NCBI RefSeq assembly: GCF_029263665.1
Contig: NZ_JAJUFQ010000015.1
Location: 44,287-108,286 of the forward strand
Reading direction: 5' to 3'
DNA length: 64,000 nt
Source: Halomonas sp.
GTDB lineage: Bacteria; Pseudomonadota; Gammaproteobacteria; Pseudomonadales; Halomonadaceae
The position numbers were made by a program, and so were the translations under genes. Position 1 is the first letter of the stretch. The number at the start of each line of letters is the position of its first letter. The notes beneath the pieces are model-generated. The model ran no database searches and was not told the origin of the DNA. It saw nothing but the letters and a program-made list of their open reading frames with translations. This document shows, piece by piece, positions 60,337 to 64,000 of this stretch.

Positions 60337-60524
60337 GGGTATCGAATCCAGATCGGGAAAGTTCAACGGTGATAGGGCCTTATCGGTAGTGGGCCGCAAC
60401 AGCGCACCCCGACCCGATGCCACCCCGGTCCAGGCCTCGCCCGGCTATTATGTGGCCGACGAGGGCGCGGATAATGGACTCCTATGAGGCTGGTATCAAG
60501 TGGTTTTCACGTCAAGATATTCCT

Positions 60525-60555
60525 TGACCCTAGGGTAGCCCCCAGGTTTTAGGCT
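60525..60555 (+). promoter_or_regulatory. MerR/CueR-type promoter
   Basis: TTGACC (60525-60530), a 19-base spacer and TAGGCT (60550-60555). The unusually long spacer contains an imperfect dyad ACC-N14-GGT (60528-60547), the layout that MerR-family activators untwist. No merR gene is nearby, so the regulator would act from elsewhere; copper or another metal is the likely signal. Confidence 0.6.
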
Positions 60556-60593
60556 AGGGGGTCGCCAGATTATCCGCAAAGGGAGACATTCTG

Positions 60594-61034
60594 ATGAAAC
60601 ACCGCGCCTCTGCCATGGCACTCTGTGCCGCATTATTGACCGGGACGGGAGCTGCTCACGCAGCTCTGCCGGAGGAAGCCACGCTATACAAGAATCCAGG
60701 ATGCAGTTGCTGTGATGAGTATGCAAAACACCTTGAGGAAATGGGTGTCTCGGTAGAGATTGTCGAGCATGAGGCCCTGGCCGAGATCAAGCAGCAGGCC
60801 GGTGTACCGCATGGCATGGGTTCCTGCCACACGATCAAGATGGGGGACCACTGGGTGGAAGGCCATGTGCCGATGGCTGCACTTGAAGCCTTCTTCAAGG
60901 ATACCCCGCAGGCGGATGGTATCGGCCTGGCCGGCATGCCGACAGGTACACCAGGCATGCCCGGAGAGAAGCAAGGCCCCTTTGAGGTCTACCTGTTCGA
61001 CGACCAGCAGTCGACACCTTACATGGCGCTGTAA
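60594..61034 (+). CDS. DUF411 metal-binding protein
   Basis: The 146-residue exported protein has a signal peptide (to about residue 23) and the DUF411 core NPGCSCCDEYAKHLEEMG with a CxCC cluster, then HTIKMGDHWVEGHVPM. DUF411 proteins often accompany copper-resistance genes. The start ATG at 60594 follows a good site. The MerR/CueR-type promoter about 40 bases upstream supports metal control. Confidence 0.85.
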   Translation: MKHRASAMALCAALLTGTGAAHAALPEEATLYKNPGCSCCDEYAKHLEEMGVSVEIVEHEALAEIKQQAGVPHGMGSCHTIKMGDHWVEGHVPMAALEAFFKDTPQADGIGLAGMPTGTPGMPGEKQGPFEVYLFDDQQSTPYMAL

Positions 61035-61407
61035 GCGCCCCGAACCGCACAGCGGCGATTTCGAGCGAGCATATAGATACCCCATCCCCTGCTCGCTCAG
61101 TCCCTCGCTTGCTCCACAGAAACCTGCCCAGTCGCCGGCCACGGTGCTTTCTTGGAAGCGCTAAGCTTGAAAGCACGATAGCTTGAAAACGCTATAAGAG
61201 GCGCTACACAAGGCAGCGTAGCCGGCCCATGATCATCATGCTGCTCTGCGGCATGTATTCACCTTGGTTGTCTTGCCGCAAGGCACGGAAAAATACCTCG
61301 CAGCAAGATGTTTCCGTGCATAATTTTACGGAAATTTTAGGCTGTCTTGTGGTGATATAGCGCTTCTTGCCGCCCAAGGAGCATCTTTTTCATATGGACG
61401 TGAGGTC
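61035..61407. other. Intergenic region before trkH
   Basis: A 373-base stretch with no gene seen. It carries a short direct repeat of AGCTTGAAA (61164 and 61180, 16-base spacing) and small hairpins near 61270-61330. The trkH promoter must lie here. Confidence 0.4.
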
Positions 61408-62889
61408 ATGAGCAAACCCCAGCAAATCCTGACCGAGTGGTGGCTCGGATGGGCCCCTATTCTCAAGATCCTGGCCGTACTCTGGGTCATCCTGGCCCTG
61501 TTCATGGCCGCTCCCTGGGTCATTCTGATCTTCGAGAACGATCCGGATGCCTCTGCTTTTGCCATGTCCATTGCCATCATTCTGGGGGCTTCCGCCCTGA
61601 CGCTGCTTTCCACATGGCGCATTGCGGTCGAACTCAAGCCTTGGCAGATGTTCCTGATCACAACCTCCAGCTGGGGCACCATGAGCTGTTTCGCCAGCCT
61701 GCCGCTGATTCTCGGAGCACCTCAGTTGAGTGTCACCGATGCCGTCTTCGAATCCGTATCGGCGATTACCACGACGGGCTCAACCATTCTCATGGGCATC
61801 GAAAATCTTTCCGATGGTCTCAAGCTATGGCGTGGCATCATGCAGTGGCTGGGAGGGATCGGCATCATCGTGATGGGTATCGCTATCCTGCCATTCCTGA
61901 AAGTGGGGGGCATGCGCCTGTTCCAGACCGAGTCCTCCGATTGGTCGGATAAGGTCATGCCTCGCACCGGGGGAATTGCCAAGGCAACGCTATCCATCTA
62001 TACCGGCTTCACCGCGCTTGCCGCTGTGTCCTACTTGCTGGGAGGAATGGCCCCTCTCGATGCCCTGGTGCATGCCATGACCTCACTGGCCACTGGTGGC
62101 TTTGCCAATAGCGATGACTCTTTCGGCGCCTATGCTGATCGTCCCTGGCTGCTGTGGATGGGCTCCTTCTTCATGCTCTGCGGTAGCTTGCCCTTTGTAC
62201 TCTATATTCGCTTCCTGCGGGGCTCTCGCGGCGCTCTGTGGCACGATGCCCAGGTTCGTGGCTTTCTAGGGTTCCTGACGGTGGTGATTCTGATACTTTC
62301 CCTATGGCGCATGTGGAATGGAACGGATGCCTTCACTGCACTCACCCATGTTGCTTTCAACGTGATATCGGTCGTCACCACCACAGGTTATGCGTCTGAC
62401 GACTACACGTTGTGGGGTCCCTTTGCGATCACGGCCTTCTTCTATCTCACTTTCATCGGTGGCTGCAGCGGCTCCACCAGTGGTGGCCTGAAGATCTTCC
62501 GTTTTCAGATCGCGACCCAGCTGCTACGCAACCAGTTGCATTACCTGATCCATGCCAATGGCGTGTTCCGCGCTCGCTACAATGGCCAGCCCTTGTCCGA
62601 TGACATCAGTCGTGGTGTGCTGGCCTTCTCGTTTTTCTATTTCCTGACCATTGCCGCTATCGCCCTTGGGCTGTCTGCAATGGGCCTTGATGCCCTGACC
62701 GCAGTTACCGGTTCGGCAACTGCAGTTGCCAATGTGGGGCCCGGCCTGGGAGATATCATTGGCCCTTCAGGTAACTTCGCGTCCCTGCCCGCCGCTGCCA
62801 AGTGGCTGCTGTGCGCAGGCATGTTGCTCGGACGACTCGAGGTTCTCACGGTACTGGTGTTGTTCATTCCCATGTTCTGGCGCCGCTGA
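61408..62889 (+). CDS. trkH: Potassium uptake protein TrkH
   Basis: The 493-residue protein has the four-fold P-loop layout of Trk channels: TTTG near residues 121-124, ATGGF at about 228-232, TTTGYASDD at about 327 and ANVGPG at about 444. It moves K+ into the cell, an early response to salt stress. It is followed by trkA, the regulatory partner, after a 24-base gap. Confidence 0.95.
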   Translation: MSKPQQILTEWWLGWAPILKILAVLWVILALFMAAPWVILIFENDPDASAFAMSIAIILGASALTLLSTWRIAVELKPWQMFLITTSSWGTMSCFASLPLILGAPQLSVTDAVFESVSAITTTGSTILMGIENLSDGLKLWRGIMQWLGGIGIIVMGIAILPFLKVGGMRLFQTESSDWSDKVMPRTGGIAKATLSIYTGFTALAAVSYLLGGMAPLDALVHAMTSLATGGFANSDDSFGAYADRPWLLWMGSFFMLCGSLPFVLYIRFLRGSRGALWHDAQVRGFLGFLTVVILILSLWRMWNGTDAFTALTHVAFNVISVVTTTGYASDDYTLWGPFAITAFFYLTFIGGCSGSTSGGLKIFRFQIATQLLRNQLHYLIHANGVFRARYNGQPLSDDISRGVLAFSFFYFLTIAAIALGLSAMGLDALTAVTGSATAVANVGPGLGDIIGPSGNFASLPAAAKWLLCAGMLLGRLEVLTVLVLFIPMFWRR

Positions 62890-62913
62890 CCCCGACATCA
62901 CGGAGATTTGGAT

Positions 62914-64000
62914 ATGAAAATCATCATCCTCGGCGCAGGACAGGTCGGCGGCACTCTGGCGGAGCATCTGGCCCGCGAAGACAACGACATCACGGTGGTG
63001 GACAATCAGGGCTCGCTCCTTCGAGAGCTGCACAACCGCCTCGATATTCGTACCGTGGCAGGCTCCGCCTCCTATCCTCCCGTGCTACGCCAGGCAGGCT
63101 GCGAGGATGCCGACATGCTGATCGCGGTGACCAATTCCGATGAAATCAACATGATTGCCTGCCAGGTCGCTCACTCCCTGTTCAATACGCCGACCAAGAT
63201 TGCCCGGGTACGCGCTGCTGCCTACCTGAGCCGCCAGGGGCTGTTCGCCCAAGAGGCCGTCCCCATTGATGTACTGATCAGTCCGGAGCAGGTGGTCACC
63301 GACCACATTCGCCGCCTGATCGAGCATCCTGGCGCATTGCAGGTGCTGGAATTCGCTGACGGCCTGGTTCAGTTGGTGGCTGTACGCGCTTACTACGGGG
63401 GTCCGCTGGTCGGTCAGGAACTGGGCTTCCTGCGCCGCCACATGCCCAATGTCGATACTCGGGTTGCTGCCATCTATCGCCGCAACCGGGCCATCATTCC
63501 GCGTGGCGACACGGTCATCGAGGCTGATGACGAGGTGTTCTTCATCGCCGCACGCAAGGACATCCGCGCAGTGATGGGAGAACTGCGTCGCGCCGATAGG
63601 GGGTTCCGTCGGGTGATCATCGCCGGTGGCGGTAATATTGGTTCTCGACTGGCCGAGCACCTGGAGCACGGCCACCAGGTCAAGATGATTGAATACAGCC
63701 TGGAACGCTGTACCCAGTTATCCGAGCATCTCGACCGCACAGTGGTCCTCAACGGCAGTGCTACCGATAAGCGCCTGCTGGAAGAGGAAAACATCGAGGA
63801 CTGCGATATCTTCTGTGCCCTGACCAACGACGACGAAGTCAACATCATGTCGTCGATGCTGGCCAAGCGCATGGGGGCCAAGAAGGTGCTCACTCTGATC
63901 AACAATGCCGCCTATGTGGATCTCGTGCAAGGCGGCGAGATCGATATCGCCATCTCCCCCCAGCAGACCACCATTTCCAGCCTGCTGACCCACGTGCGCC
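62914..64000 (+). CDS. trkA: Trk potassium uptake regulator TrkA (3' end outside window)
   Basis: TrkA is the NAD+-binding cytoplasmic partner of TrkH. The open frame of about 362 codons starts [26 protein letters not shown] and contains a second RCK-N motif [26 protein letters not shown], consistent with the usual two RCK units. Full TrkA is about 457 residues, so about 95 residues lie beyond the edge. CGGAGAT precedes ATG 62914. Confidence 0.95.
   Translation, partial: MKIIILGAGQVGGTLAEHLAREDNDITVVDNQGSLLRELHNRLDIRTVAGSASYPPVLRQAGCEDADMLIAVTNSDEINMIACQVAHSLFNTPTKIARVRAAAYLSRQGLFAQEAVPIDVLISPEQVVTDHIRRLIEHPGALQVLEFADGLVQLVAVRAYYGGPLVGQELGFLRRHMPNVDTRVAAIYRRNRAIIPRGDTVIEADDEVFFIAARKDIRAVMGELRRADRGFRRVIIAGGGNIGSRLAEHLEHGHQVKMIEYSLERCTQLSEHLDRTVVLNGSATDKRLLEEENIEDCDIFCALTNDDEVNIMSSMLAKRMGAKKVLTLINNAAYVDLVQGGEIDIAISPQQTTISSLLTHVR

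Overview
The window reads as a chromosomal segment of a moderately GC-rich gammaproteobacterium, most likely Halomonadaceae (Halomonas or Chromohalobacter type). The basis is gene order and protein character. smpB, ratA, rnfH, bamE, fur, recN, grpE, dnaK, dnaJ, dapB, carA, carB and greA follow the order known from Pseudomonas. The proteins are acidic, and the window ends in a Trk potassium-uptake pair. No CRISPR array, rRNA, tRNA or complete insertion sequence was seen. The assignment is inference from order and similarity; no database search was possible.

Layout. 1-7.2 kb (minus strand): a pirin cut by the window edge, then greA, carB, carA and dapB. 7.2-14 kb: a block that interrupts the usual dapB-dnaJ neighbourhood. 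It holds a phytase-like lipoprotein, two EamA exporters, a DUF2218 protein and a three-gene iron-siderophore ABC importer with a candidate Fur box. 14-18.2 kb: dnaJ, dnaK and grpE, with good sigma-32 promoters before grpE and dnaK. 18.5-23.3 kb: recN, fur, bamE, rnfH, ratA, smpB and ssrA (tmRNA). Directly after tmRNA lie decayed duplicates of its 3' end and terminator, the kind of scar left at an integration site.

23.4-47.7 kb is accessory: a LysR regulator and RidA protein, a TRAP transporter, a one-domain ModE regulator with modABC behind a near-canonical ModE box, an MFS carrier, and small unknown proteins. A sugar/pentitol catabolic locus follows: a ribitol-dehydrogenase-like SDR, an ABC importer, an FGGY kinase, an L-xylulose-reductase-like SDR, a transaldolase and a LacI regulator. 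Two promoters in this locus share an identical 20-bp LacI-type operator inside a duplicated promoter module. The stretch ends with an acidic exported protein, a class C beta-lactamase and a divergent MdtG-like efflux pump.

47.7-64 kb: hemB, a DUF899 thioredoxin-like protein and a 7.2-kb gene for a roughly 2,390-residue repeat protein with a C-terminal LysM domain. Then come the two carboxynorspermidine polyamine genes, a DUF411 metal-binding protein behind a MerR/CueR-type promoter, trkH, and trkA cut by the window edge. The giant protein, the tmRNA scar and the duplicated promoter-operator module are the most unusual features.
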